DNA of 64,000 bases from CAZOOM01 sp964460795 (lineage in GTDB: Bacteria; Omnitrophota; Omnitrophia; Omnitrophales; Aquincolibacteriaceae), in the NCBI GenBank assembly GCA_964460795.1, contig CAYWRU010000005.1, positions 1-64,000 on the forward strand, read 5' to 3'. Under the pieces are notes generated by a model, which was given only the letters and a program-made list of their open reading frames with translations, was not told where the DNA came from and made no database searches. The translations under genes were made by a program, and so were the position numbers. Shown here piece by piece: positions 8,614 to 17,020 of this stretch. The number at the start of each line of letters is the position of its first letter. Position 1 is the first letter of the stretch.

Positions 8614-8811
8614 ATGCCGAAATTAAAGACAAGCAAGTCCATTCGAAAACGTTTTCGTGTCACGAAAAAAGGGAAGGTCATTGGGTCCTCCTCGATGAAG
8701 CGCCATCTTTTAACCGATCGATCATCGAAGAAGAAACGCCAATTGAGAAATCCAAAACAATTGGATTGGTTCGATGCGAAACATGTTAAAAAATTACTGC
8801 CTTACGGGTAA
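8614..8811 (+). CDS. rpmI: 50S ribosomal protein L35
   Basis: 65 residues, the usual length. It has the basic N-terminus MPKLKTSKS and the conserved end in which lysine-rich HVKKLLPY closes the protein. It is a small component of the large ribosomal subunit. AAGGA lies shortly before the ATG. It sits between infC and rplT as in most bacteria. Confidence 0.97.
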   Translation: MPKLKTSKSIRKRFRVTKKGKVIGSSSMKRHLLTDRSSKKKRQLRNPKQLDWFDAKHVKKLLPYG

Positions 8812-8847
8812 ATTCTGTAAGACGAAATCATGAATTAAGGAGTTCTT

Positions 8848-9216
8848 ATGCCGAGGTCAACGAATAATCCCGCAACCCGACGAAAAAAGAATCGTCTCTT
8901 CAAACGCGCCAAGGGTTTTTTTAGCGGACGCCGCCGTCTCTTGCGGACCGCGTTAGAAACTGTGCAGCGCGCCGAGCGATTTGCCACTCGCGATCGAAAA
9001 CAGCGCAAACGTCAATTCCGTGAACTTTGGATCATCCGCTTGAATGCCGCTTGCCGTGAGCATGCGCTTTCCTATTCCCGGCTGATTGATGGGCTTGCCA
9101 AGGCTAACATTCAGTTGAATCGGAAATCCTTGTCAGAGCTTGCTATTCGAGATGCCGAAGCCTTCAAAAAGGTCATGGATCTTGTAAAGGCCGCACCAAC
9201 ATCTCGGAAGGCCTAA
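8848..9216 (+). CDS. rplT: 50S ribosomal protein L20
   Basis: 122 residues. The long basic N-terminal helix (MPRSTNNPATRRKKNRLFKR, residues 1-20) and the globular C-terminal half with LWIIRLNAACREH and the LNRKSLSELA segment identify L20, an early assembly protein of the 50S subunit. In other bacteria L20 represses its own operon by binding leader RNA; the 36 bases between rpmI and rplT here are too short for me to recognise such a site. AAGGAG precedes the ATG. Confidence 0.97.
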   Translation: MPRSTNNPATRRKKNRLFKRAKGFFSGRRRLLRTALETVQRAERFATRDRKQRKRQFRELWIIRLNAACREHALSYSRLIDGLAKANIQLNRKSLSELAIRDAEAFKKVMDLVKAAPTSRKA

Positions 9217-9225
9217 GAGGAAGGT

Positions 9226-9239
9226 CCCGAGCAATCGGG
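9226..9239 (+). other. Small hairpin between rplT and pheS
   Basis: CCCGA-GCAA-TCGGG with no following T run. It could slow transcription or affect mRNA stability between the ribosomal protein genes and pheST. In E. coli this spot carries the pheM attenuator, but no leader peptide is seen here. Confidence 0.4.
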
Positions 9240-9255
9240 GCTTTGGAAATCTCTC

Positions 9256-10230
9256 ATGACGCCATCCGTACCCGAGGTTGAATTAGAAGCCAAAGCGCGG
9301 ATATCAGAAATTCGTACGACTGATGATCTTGAACGGTTTCGGATCGAGTTTCTCGGGAAAAAAGGTAAAATCCCCGCACTGCTTGAGCTTTTAAAAAACC
9401 TTCCGCAGGACGAGCGACGCACCTTTGGACAAAGCGTCAATGCGCTGAAGAATTTTGCAGAATCCTCGCTTCAAGCACTTAAAACACAGCTTGGGTCTAC
9501 TCCAAAATCTGCAGACTATTTTGATCACACGCTTCCGGCCATTCGTCCTGTGTACGGACGGATGCATCCGCTCACACAAACCATCCGCGAAATTCTCAGC
9601 ATTTTTTCTCGCCTCGGATTTGAATCTGTGGAAGGTCCGGAAGTCGAGTCTGAATTTTATAATTTTACAGCCTTGAATGTCCCTCCCGATCATCCCGCGC
9701 GGGATCCTCAGGATACTTTTTATACGGAAAGCGGACACCTTCTTCGTACGCAGACGTCTACGGTTCAGATTCGCGTCATGAAAGACCGTAAGCCGCCCCT
9801 TCGCATTGTGGCACCCGGGCGCGTGTATCGTCCGGATACCGTGGATGCCAGCCACTCGTTTATGTTTCACCAGATTGAAGGACTTTATGTGGATACCCGA
9901 GTGACTTTTGCAGATTTAAAAGGAGTGCTCAATCTTTTCTTGCGTGAGCTTTTCGGGTCGGACATCAAGACGCGTTTTCGGCCGCATTATTTTCCGTTTA
10001 CCGAACCCAGCGTAGAAGTTGATATTGCCTGGTCAAAAAAAGGCTGGCTGGAAATTCTGGGGGCGGGCAGCGTGGACCCTAATGTTTTTAAGGCTGTGGG
10101 GTATCCGGCTAAAAACATTACGGGGTTTGCTTTTGGCCTTGGCGTGGAGCGCATTGCCATGCTGCGCCACGGCGTTTCCGATATCCGAGCCTTCTATGAA
10201 AACGATTTGCGATTTCTGAGGCAATTCTAA
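9256..10230 (+). CDS. pheS: Phenylalanine-tRNA ligase alpha subunit
   Basis: Catalytic subunit of the alpha2-beta2 enzyme that charges tRNA-Phe. 324 residues, normal length. After an N-terminal coiled-coil arm (residues ~1-90), the class II core shows HPLTQTIREI, GPEVESEFYNF, DTFYTE, LLRTQTSTVQIR, the motif FRPHYFPFTEPSVEVD and the C-terminal GLGVERIAMLRHG (motif 3). The Shine-Dalgarno sequence is weak. The stop codon overlaps the ATG of pheT by one base, indicating coupled translation of the two subunits. Confidence 0.97.
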   Translation: MTPSVPEVELEAKARISEIRTTDDLERFRIEFLGKKGKIPALLELLKNLPQDERRTFGQSVNALKNFAESSLQALKTQLGSTPKSADYFDHTLPAIRPVYGRMHPLTQTIREILSIFSRLGFESVEGPEVESEFYNFTALNVPPDHPARDPQDTFYTESGHLLRTQTSTVQIRVMKDRKPPLRIVAPGRVYRPDTVDASHSFMFHQIEGLYVDTRVTFADLKGVLNLFLRELFGSDIKTRFRPHYFPFTEPSVEVDIAWSKKGWLEILGAGSVDPNVFKAVGYPAKNITGFAFGLGVERIAMLRHGVSDIRAFYENDLRFLRQF

Positions 10231-12284
10231 TGCGACTTTCTGTAGATTGGCTGAAGGAGCTCACCGCGTTTAGGATTCAACCTTCTGCGCTCGCGGACCG
10301 GCTGACTATGGCAGGTCTAGAAGTTAAATCCGTTGGAGACACTCCGTCGGGTCAATATTTTGAAGCCGAGATTACTTCAAATCGTGCGGACTGGCTTTCG
10401 CACCTTGGTGTGGCCCGGGAAATCGCAGCGCTTACCGGAAAATCTATCGCACCCCTCCGGATCTCAAAAACCTGGAAAGAAGATACGACGCGCGATTGGA
10501 AATTAACCCTCCAGAGCCCTGAGGCTTGTCCCTATTACACCGGTGTTTCCCTATTTGGAGTTTCCAAAGTTTCTACCCCTGATTTTATGGTCAAACGCCT
10601 TGAGGCCTGCGGTCATCGCTCTATTTCCTTTCTCGTAGACGTCACGAATTACGTACTGCTCCTCACAGGACAACCGCTTCATGCCTTTGACGCCGATCAT
10701 CTCAGCGGTAAAGAAATTCAAATTCGTTCAGCTCACACCGGCGAAAAACTCATCTCGATCAAAGGCAATCTGCTCGAACTCCAAAAATCAGATCTTGTTA
10801 TTGCGGACCGCGATAAGGCGGTAGCCTTGGCGGGGGTTATGGGCGGAAAATCCTCCGAGATTTCAGATGCAACACAGAACGTGTTTTTAGAGTCCGCATT
10901 TTTTACGCCATCCTGGGTCCGGAAAACTTCTCAAAGAACAGGCCTTAAAACCGATTCTTCTTACCGTTTTGAGCGGCGAGTCGATCCGGATATGGTGGAC
11001 AAAGCACGGGATCTTGCCGTTCAGCTTATTTGCCAGTATGCAAAACCTGAAAGTGTGAGCGCGGTTTACCGCATTGGAAAACTTCCGGCAACAAAACAAC
11101 TTATTCTTTCACTTACTGCGGATGAGATTGAGCGTCATGTGGGGCTTCTCATTCCTCTGAATAGAGCAGCGTCTATTTTGAAACTGCTTGGACTGAACGT
11201 AAAAAAGAAGGGCCGGTCGCTGCAGGTAAAAGCCCCCAGTTTTCGGACCGATCTAACCCGGCCGATTGATCTCATTGAAGAAGTGGCTCGTATCCATGGC
11301 TATGACAAAATTCCCGAGACCCTTCACCTGGGTTCACCGCTTTTGCAGGACCCTAAAAATCATTTTGCCCAGCGCCTGGAAGACTCCAGCCGTAATTTCT
11401 TTTCCACCCAAGGTTATTTTGAAACCGTGACCTTTAGCTTTGTTCCCAATCCCGGAGTTGTTCCTAATAATCTTGCCGCGGATGCCCCCATTGTTTTGAA
11501 AAATCCCATGGCTCAAGAGCTTACCGAGATGCGCCGAACCTTGCTCCATAGTCACCTTGAAGTTCTTAGTACCAACATTCGTCAACAGGCTGATTCGGTT
11601 CGAATCTATGAAATCGCGAATATTTATGGTTTAAAAAATAAATCACTCATCGAAGAGAAGCGCATCGCAATTTCTTTGACGGGGAAATTGAGGCCCGCGA
11701 ATTGGACGGATGGAGCTCGCTCCGCAACTTTTTTTGATTTAAAGGGGCTAATCGATGTATTTCTTAAGGAGCTATGCGGCATTTCAAATATTAACTTCCA
11801 AGTCCAACCCGAACATCCCTGGCTTGTCAGTAACATCAATCAACTTATTTTGGCAGGGGATCAGCCGCTCGGATGGATGGGGCAAGTACAGTCTTCTCTG
11901 ACAAAGCGGTTTGATTTGGAAGAGCCGGTTTATTACGCAGAGCTTTCATGGCCGCAGATTGTGGCGCAAGCTCGAAAATCAATCCGCGTCACTGAGCTTC
12001 AAAAATACCCCGCCATTGAGCGCGATATTGCTTTTATCCTGGATGAAACCGTTCCCTCGGGTGCTCTTACGGATGAAATCCGCCGTCAGGGTGGGGATCT
12101 TGTTTGCTCCGTTGAGCTTTTTGACTGCTTTCAAGGCGGCCGAATCCCTAAAGGAAAAAAGAATGTCGCGTACCGTATTCTTTACCAGTCGCCGGAACGA
12201 ACCTTGCTTGCCGAAGAAGTGCATGAACTCCATTTTCGAATTGCTCATCTGATTCAGGATAAATTTCAAGCCTCCTTTCAGTAA
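10230..12284 (+). CDS. pheT: Phenylalanine-tRNA ligase beta subunit, without the tRNA-binding OB domain
   Basis: 684 residues against about 795 in E. coli. The first ~35 residues (MRLSVDWLKEL, MAGLEVKSV) run straight into FEAEITSNRADWLSHLG, so the inserted EMAP/OB-fold tRNA-binding domain normally found at residues ~40-150 is absent. The B3/B4 editing region, B5 domain (segments around residues 300-370) and catalytic-like core follow. The C-terminal FDX-ACB anticodon-binding domain is present from about residue 590 (QKYPAIERDIAF). It forms the heterotetramer with PheS encoded immediately upstream. Confidence 0.95.
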   Translation: MRLSVDWLKELTAFRIQPSALADRLTMAGLEVKSVGDTPSGQYFEAEITSNRADWLSHLGVAREIAALTGKSIAPLRISKTWKEDTTRDWKLTLQSPEACPYYTGVSLFGVSKVSTPDFMVKRLEACGHRSISFLVDVTNYVLLLTGQPLHAFDADHLSGKEIQIRSAHTGEKLISIKGNLLELQKSDLVIADRDKAVALAGVMGGKSSEISDATQNVFLESAFFTPSWVRKTSQRTGLKTDSSYRFERRVDPDMVDKARDLAVQLICQYAKPESVSAVYRIGKLPATKQLILSLTADEIERHVGLLIPLNRAASILKLLGLNVKKKGRSLQVKAPSFRTDLTRPIDLIEEVARIHGYDKIPETLHLGSPLLQDPKNHFAQRLEDSSRNFFSTQGYFETVTFSFVPNPGVVPNNLAADAPIVLKNPMAQELTEMRRTLLHSHLEVLSTNIRQQADSVRIYEIANIYGLKNKSLIEEKRIAISLTGKLRPANWTDGARSATFFDLKGLIDVFLKELCGISNINFQVQPEHPWLVSNINQLILAGDQPLGWMGQVQSSLTKRFDLEEPVYYAELSWPQIVAQARKSIRVTELQKYPAIERDIAFILDETVPSGALTDEIRRQGGDLVCSVELFDCFQGGRIPKGKKNVAYRILYQSPERTLLAEEVHELHFRIAHLIQDKFQASFQ

Positions 12285-12296
12285 GGACTCGGAGCG

Positions 12297-13661
12297 GTGA
12301 AAGTCATCATGGATGATCTTTTCCAAGATTCCATTTCCATAAAACCAGAGTCATTAAACCTAAAGTTGCCTCTGGCTGCCCGCATGCGGCCCGAAACGCT
12401 TGAAGAGGTTTTGGGCCAAGATCATCTGCTGGCTCCCGGGAAACTCCTTCGCCGCACAATTGAGTCTGATCGTTTAACCTCCCTCATTTTTTACGGACCT
12501 CCAGGATCGGGCAAAACCACGCTGGCCATGATCATTTCCCGCGTATCCAAGGCGCCATTTTTTAAATTGAATGCCGTAACTTCCAATGTAGCTGAGCTTA
12601 GAAAATTCATTGAGGAAATCGAGCGAGGCCGTTCTAAATCCGGACGAAAAGGGATTCTCTTCATTGATGAAATCCACCGTTTCAATAAAGCCCAGCAGGA
12701 CATCTTAATGCCCGGAGTTGAGCACGGCGATTTTATTCTCGTGGGTGCCACAACGCATAATCCCTCTTTTGTTCTGAATGCACCGCTCATTTCCAGATCA
12801 CTCGTCTGCGAACTTCGGCCGCTTGCCGATAAGGATTTGCAAATCCTGATTCAAAAAGCCATTTCTTTGCCGCAGCGGGGGCTGGGCCATCTTTCCATTC
12901 AACTGACAAAAGAAGCGCTGGGATTTTTAGCCGCCCATGCAGCAGGCGATGCGCGTAAGGCCTTGACCGCTCTCGAGGTTGGCGTTCTGACCACACCGCC
13001 ATCTGAAAGCGGACAAATTCTTTTTGACCTTGAAGTTGCCAAAGAATCCTGTCAGCGGAGCATGGTTCATTATGATCATGATGAGGATTATCATTACGAT
13101 ACCATCAGCGCCTTTATTAAAAGCATTCGCGGATCTGATCCCGATGCAGCTGTCTACTGGCTTGCAAAAATGCTTTATGCCGGCGAAGATCCGAGATTTA
13201 TCATCCGACGCCTCCTCATTTTGGCGTCCGAAGACATTGGGAATGCCGATCCACAGGCTTTGATTTTAGCGGCCTCTGGCCTGGAGGCTGTGGAATTTGT
13301 CGGAATGCCGGAGGCAAGAATCATTCTGGCTCAGTTGGTCACCTATATGGCCCTCGCTCCCAAAAGCAATGCCAGCTATGAAGCCATCTCCAAAGCAACT
13401 CAGGATATCCTAGAGGGAAAAACCCTGGAAGTTCCAGCGCATCTGCGGGATTCCCACACAAATCTTGCAAAAAAGCTGGGCCATGGCCAAGGATATCAAT
13501 ATCCCCACAGCCATACGGCCAAGGCGGGCGAGGCCGAAAACCCAATGCCTCGAGGACAATCCTATTTGTCTGAAGATCTTCAGTATTACCACCCCAAAGA
13601 GTCCGGATTTGAGAAAACCTTATCCGAGCGCTTAAAACAGCTACGCAGCAAATCTCGCTAG
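12297..13661 (+). CDS. rarA: Replication-associated recombination protein A (AAA+ ATPase)
   Basis: 454 residues, normal for the RarA/MgsA/WRNIP1 family that acts at stalled replication forks. RMRPETLEEVLGQDHLL opens the clamp-loader-like AAA+ module. Walker A is GPPGSGKTT (residues ~68-76), Walker B is LFIDEIHRF (residues ~122-130), and sensor 1 is VGATTHNPSF. The C-terminal tetramerisation part contains ASEDIGNADPQAL and the family end motif with YPHSH. GTG at 12297 is preferred over ATG at 12309, because AAGGA at 12283-12287 is nine bases from the GTG. The gene begins 12 bases after pheT and is probably co-transcribed. Confidence 0.95.
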   Translation: MKVIMDDLFQDSISIKPESLNLKLPLAARMRPETLEEVLGQDHLLAPGKLLRRTIESDRLTSLIFYGPPGSGKTTLAMIISRVSKAPFFKLNAVTSNVAELRKFIEEIERGRSKSGRKGILFIDEIHRFNKAQQDILMPGVEHGDFILVGATTHNPSFVLNAPLISRSLVCELRPLADKDLQILIQKAISLPQRGLGHLSIQLTKEALGFLAAHAAGDARKALTALEVGVLTTPPSESGQILFDLEVAKESCQRSMVHYDHDEDYHYDTISAFIKSIRGSDPDAAVYWLAKMLYAGEDPRFIIRRLLILASEDIGNADPQALILAASGLEAVEFVGMPEARIILAQLVTYMALAPKSNASYEAISKATQDILEGKTLEVPAHLRDSHTNLAKKLGHGQGYQYPHSHTAKAGEAENPMPRGQSYLSEDLQYYHPKESGFEKTLSERLKQLRSKSR

Positions 13662-13756
13662 AAAAGCCCCCATTTGTCCGGGGCGCTTGATCTGATAGCT
13701 AATGCTATAAATCAGTTATTTGAATTCCTAAATAGCATTAAATAAGTGCTGTTAGA

Positions 13757-13786
13757 TTGGAATTTTATAAAGTCCTCGTGTATGCT
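13757..13786 (+). promoter_or_regulatory. Candidate promoter for the STAS-PilZ pair, possibly leaderless
   Basis: TTGGAA (13757-13762), an 18-base spacer and TATGCT (13781-13786). The expected start lies at about 13793-13795, on the ATG at 13795. There is no ribosome-binding site in front of that ATG. Two small inverted repeats (ATAGC/GCTAT and CTGAT/ATCAG) lie upstream between 13690 and 13715. Confidence 0.4.
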
Positions 13787-13794
13787 TCTAATTG

Positions 13795-14577
13795 ATGGAT
13801 ATGAAAGCTAAAATACATTGCAACAAAATTGGGGATGTAGACGTCTACGAGATGCTTGGCAACCTTACGGGTGCAGCATCGAGGCAGTTTCTATTGGAAA
13901 CAAAAACACTGCTAAAAAAATCAAACGGGCGATTTTCGGTTCTGTATAACACGCAAAGTCTGACCGATATCGACCGAACCGGAGCTGAGGCTATTTTGGA
14001 AAACAGCCGACAAGCACAAAAGAGCGCAGTGATAACACGCGATACTCATACGGCCGAGCTTTTGCTTGAGCAGCCTAGTTTCCATCCTATTATTTTCGAA
14101 AAGTTTGAAGAGGCTATTCAATATTTGAGTCAGGAGCTTGCGGGCATGCCTGAAGTCATGCCCAGTGAAAGGCGCATTCACCCTCGCCTTCAGGTGGCAC
14201 TGCCGGTGTGGGCATCTTTGTCAGAATCTCGCGTTAAAGAAACCAGCGATTCGACTTTGTGTGCGACCAATCTCAGTTTTAATGGCATGTTTATCCAGTT
14301 TTTGGATTCGGGAGTGGAAAATATCCTTCGAAAATCCGTGAATTCGTTTGATTCAACAGTCTTAGATTTCAAAATTCGATTTTCCAAGCGTGACGTGGTC
14401 ACGATTAAAGGCAAAATTGTTCATGTTGATCTTCGCCACAAAGGGCTTGGCGTGGAGTTTTATGAAATGACAGAACCTGTGGAATGGCAGCTGAAGAAGT
14501 ATTTGGAAAAACTGGCACTTCCATCTGAACAATCCCCGGATGGGGAAAATGGCCTTATTCAAAGGGGGAAGTTATGA
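13795..14577 (+). CDS. STAS-like / PilZ two-domain protein, copy 1
   Basis: About 260 residues with no signal peptide, so cytoplasmic. The first ~115 residues resemble a STAS (anti-sigma-factor antagonist-like) fold, with LYNTQSLTDIDRTGAEAIL in the position of the central STAS strand and helix; no clear phospho-acceptor serine is evident. A PilZ domain follows from about residue 125: ERRIHPR supplies the arginines and NLSFNGMF the N-x-S-x-x-G motif that bind cyclic di-GMP in this family. The stop overlaps the start of a paralogous gene (ATGA). The likely role is sensing of cyclic di-GMP coupled to protein-protein regulation; the output is unknown. The start is ATG 13795, with TTG 13792 and ATG 13801 as alternatives. 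Confidence 0.75.
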   Translation: MDMKAKIHCNKIGDVDVYEMLGNLTGAASRQFLLETKTLLKKSNGRFSVLYNTQSLTDIDRTGAEAILENSRQAQKSAVITRDTHTAELLLEQPSFHPIIFEKFEEAIQYLSQELAGMPEVMPSERRIHPRLQVALPVWASLSESRVKETSDSTLCATNLSFNGMFIQFLDSGVENILRKSVNSFDSTVLDFKIRFSKRDVVTIKGKIVHVDLRHKGLGVEFYEMTEPVEWQLKKYLEKLALPSEQSPDGENGLIQRGKL

Positions 14578-15296
14578 GCAAACTACGACTTAGCAGCCGT
14601 GAAATTGGTAGTGTGATGGTTTTTGATTTGGAAGGTGAGCCAACTCAGGAGAGTCTTGAGTTAATTGCCTGGAAAATTCAGAAAAATATCCGGCGCCACC
14701 GCCTCCAGCGGATCATTTTGAATCTTCAGAAAATTCCAGAACTGGATTATTTAGGGGTCAGGAAGCTGCTCGCTGCATGCATTCGCCCGCAGCAGAGCCT
14801 GATCTTTGGAGCTTCAACCGGAGTTAGAAATCTGTTGGAGAGTACCTATATGCCTCGAAATGTCCGAATATGCAATACGGAAACCGAGGTTGCAGAAGAT
14901 CTGGGCCCTTTTTTGATGGATAAAAACAAGGATAAGGAATTTGCTTCCAACGCCAAAGACGGCGAAGAATCTCCAGGAAATATGATTGAGCGCCGGCGTA
15001 GTAAGCGCATGCATGTTGCCTTACCGCTAAGCTTAAAAATATTTCTTCCTGAGGGAAAGCTAATTTCGTCGGAGGCCATTGCCACCAATATCAGTGAAGG
15101 TGGGCTTTTTGCGGAGTATTTGAATTTGGATGCATGCCGGGACATTGAGGCCTTGGAAAACGTCCTTGATCTTGAGGTTGAATTAACGCTCCATGCCAGC
15201 GCTAATTTTCCGGAAGAGCTCCACTTAAAGGGCTGCATTCGTCGCAAAGAGTTGAAGAAGAAGCAGTTAGGCGTTGCCGTTCAGTTTGCGTCTTAA
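14574..15296 (+). CDS. STAS / PilZ two-domain protein, copy 2
   Basis: 240 residues, a tandem paralogue of the gene before it, joined by an ATGA overlap. The N-terminal ~110 residues look like a STAS domain: VMVFDLEGEPTQES, then IILNLQKIPELDYLGVRKLL, in which the usual D-S-S/T loop is replaced by DYLG. The C-terminal PilZ domain starts with ERRRSKRMHVALP and contains ATNISEGGLF, so the cyclic di-GMP contact residues are kept. The two genes probably form a small regulatory module. The transcript most likely ends before the promoter at 15324. Confidence 0.78.
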   Translation: MSKLRLSSREIGSVMVFDLEGEPTQESLELIAWKIQKNIRRHRLQRIILNLQKIPELDYLGVRKLLAACIRPQQSLIFGASTGVRNLLESTYMPRNVRICNTETEVAEDLGPFLMDKNKDKEFASNAKDGEESPGNMIERRRSKRMHVALPLSLKIFLPEGKLISSEAIATNISEGGLFAEYLNLDACRDIEALENVLDLEVELTLHASANFPEELHLKGCIRRKELKKKQLGVAVQFAS

Positions 15297-15323
15297 GAGA
15301 TAAGAAAATTAGCCTCAAATTCC

Positions 15324-15351
15324 TTGACGCGCAAAGGAACTGGCATATACT
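15324..15351 (+). promoter_or_regulatory. Strong sigma-70 promoter directly before a terminator
   Basis: TTGACG (15324-15329), a 16-base spacer and TATACT (15346-15351). Transcription should begin near 15358. The only sequence before the terminator at 15377-15428 is a short leader, so this promoter may drive a ~70-base RNA or an attenuated mRNA for the DUF1844 gene. Confidence 0.6.
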
Positions 15352-15357
15352 AATATC

Positions 15358-15428
15358 AGTTTTAGACTCGCCTTGAGAGGTTCTCGGTCAAATGATTATC
15401 CCCACTAGACCGGGAGCCTCTTTTTTTA
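15358..15428 (+). ncRNA. Candidate ~70-nt small RNA or attenuated leader
   Basis: This is the predicted transcript between the promoter at 15324-15351 and the T run at 15421-15427. Its 3' half is a 13-bp stem. No Rfam family is recognised and there is no start codon with a ribosome site inside it. It could instead be read through into the gene at 15467. Confidence 0.4.
15377..15428 (+). terminator. Rho-independent terminator
   Basis: The stem GAGGTTCTCGGTC (15377-15389) pairs with GACCGGGAGCCTC (15408-15420), with two G-T pairs, and a seven-base T run follows. This is the strongest intrinsic terminator in the window. Confidence 0.85.
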
Positions 15429-15466
15429 TACCATAAGCGCGATTCATAACCAACGGACGCTTGCCA

Positions 15467-15871
15467 ATGACTTGGGAAAAAGACATACGATTTCCGGAAA
15501 AGAAGGTAGACTCAGACTGGAAATCAGCGCTTCCTTTAAAAGTGGAGCCGTCAAATGCAGGCGCTAAAAGTTCAGATCCTCACCCTGCTTCTAATCATCC
15601 AAAAAACGAATCAAAGGCGGGACAACATCCCACTTCAAAGGATTTTTTAAACCTCATTTCCTCGCTTGGTTATCAAGCGCTCATGCAGCTTGGAGAAATC
15701 CCTGATCCCAACGGGCAATTAGCTGAAGCCAATCTTGACGGCGCTCGTGAAGTGATTAATTTACTAATGGCTATCAAACAAAAAACCGAAGGAAATCTCT
15801 CTTCGCAGGAGTCGGAAATGCTGACCGCATTGCTGGCTGAACTGCAGATGAAATATGCGGGACATTCATGA
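15467..15871 (+). CDS. DUF1844 domain protein
   Basis: About 134 residues. The first ~55 are polar and low in complexity. The C-terminal ~75 form a DUF1844 domain: FLNLISSLGYQALMQLGEIP, then ANLDGAREVINLLMAIKQKT and a helix ending LLAELQMKY. The family has no assigned function and is found in Bacteroidota, Deltaproteobacteria-like and PVC genomes. ATG 15467 is preferred to TTG 15461, although neither has a good ribosome site. The stop overlaps the start of the next gene (ATGA). Confidence 0.8.
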   Translation: MTWEKDIRFPEKKVDSDWKSALPLKVEPSNAGAKSSDPHPASNHPKNESKAGQHPTSKDFLNLISSLGYQALMQLGEIPDPNGQLAEANLDGAREVINLLMAIKQKTEGNLSSQESEMLTALLAELQMKYAGHS

Positions 15872-16851
15872 AAAAACTTGCAGGCACCCTGTTTCGCGTA
15901 TTTGTAAGCTTTTTTGCCATGGGTCTGATTGCTTTTTTTTTAAGGGATAAACTCTCTGAATCGTTTAGAATCCTTCGCCATGATGTCATCGGGATTTATT
16001 TGCTTGGGGCCTTTGCATGCTACGGAATCGCTCTCTTCCTACTGAGCCATCGACTTCAGATAATATGGAAGTCTCAAGGCATTGGGCTTTCTTATTGGAG
16101 AACAGTCCAGATCAGCTACGCTGGACTTTTTTTTAATTTTTTTCTTCCGTCTGCCGTAGGCGGAGATCTTATTAAAATCTTCTATGCCTCCCGCAAAGGA
16201 CACGATAAAGTGGCCGCTACCGCGTCCGTTATGATGGATCGACTTCTCGGCTTTCTTATCATCATTGGCATGGGCGTTACCGCCATCATGCTCCAGCGCG
16301 GCACCATTCATGACCCCTTCATTTATGGTTCATTGGGCATTTTTGCCTTTGTCATCCTTGCGTTCAGCCTTCTTTTTTTTAGCCGACGAATTAATTTAAG
16401 GTTTCGCTTTTTATCACGATTCTTGCCTTCTGAGCGGATCCTTGAGATTTTCAAGCGGATCTTTCGGGCTTTTTATCAATACCGGGACAAATTGCCGCTG
16501 CTCGGATATGGGCTTCTTGTATCTCTGATGATTCAGTGCCTCATTGTTTTGATGTATTTTTTTATCGGCGAATCATTGTCCGTAGATCTAAATCCCAACA
16601 TTTTCTTTATGATTGTCCCTGTTACCTCTATTATCAGCATGGCCCCTTCGATGGGCGGGTTGGGAGTTCGGGAAGCGGGAACTGTTTACCTCTTTAGCCA
16701 GTACATGCCCTCGGAACGAGCAGTAGCTCTTACGGTTTTATTTGATTTTGTTATCTATAGCTTCGGACTTGTCGGTGGTCTGGTGTTCGCTTTTATGGAT
16801 CAAGGAAAGAAACCATCAATAAAGGAAATGGGGGATGTCCGTGCCAATTGA
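15868..16851 (+). CDS. Lysylphosphatidylglycerol synthase-type transmembrane protein (UPF0104)
   Basis: 327 residues with about eight membrane helices starting at residue ~8. It resembles the flippase-like membrane half of MprF-type proteins: GLFFNFFLPSAVGGDLIK near residue 88 and SMAPSMGGLGVREAG near residue 265 are the family hallmarks. The soluble aminoacyl-transferase half is absent. The likely place is the inner membrane, with a role in lipid or envelope precursor translocation; the substrate is not predictable. It is translationally coupled to the DUF1844 gene, and its 3' end overlaps the Trm112-like gene. Confidence 0.85.
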   Translation: MKKLAGTLFRVFVSFFAMGLIAFFLRDKLSESFRILRHDVIGIYLLGAFACYGIALFLLSHRLQIIWKSQGIGLSYWRTVQISYAGLFFNFFLPSAVGGDLIKIFYASRKGHDKVAATASVMMDRLLGFLIIIGMGVTAIMLQRGTIHDPFIYGSLGIFAFVILAFSLLFFSRRINLRFRFLSRFLPSERILEIFKRIFRAFYQYRDKLPLLGYGLLVSLMIQCLIVLMYFFIGESLSVDLNPNIFFMIVPVTSIISMAPSMGGLGVREAGTVYLFSQYMPSERAVALTVLFDFVIYSFGLVGGLVFAFMDQGKKPSIKEMGDVRAN

Positions 16852-17014
16852 TCAGAAATTAAAACAAATTCTTGTGTGTCCTGCTTGCAAGAGTGAGGTA
16901 AAAGAAACTGCGAGTTCTCTTGTTTGTCAAAATCCCGAATGTCGCTTAGAATACCCCATCCGAAATAATATTCCGGTAATGTTGATATCTGAAGCTAAAA
17001 AAGCAAAAGGCTAA
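16835..17014 (+). CDS. Trm112-like zinc-ribbon protein
   Basis: A 59-residue ORF overlapping the end of the preceding membrane protein by 17 bases. The product begins MSVPIDQKLKQILVCPACKS, followed by a second Cys pair (VCQNPEC) and the typical end YPIRNNIPVMLISEA. This is the Trm112/YcaR family, small zinc-binding partners of methyltransferases or of unknown function in bacteria. AAAGGAAATGGGGG lies directly before the ATG. It is short enough to be missed by length cut-offs. Confidence 0.85.
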   Translation: MSVPIDQKLKQILVCPACKSEVKETASSLVCQNPECRLEYPIRNNIPVMLISEAKKAKG

Positions 17015-17020
17015 TTTTCT

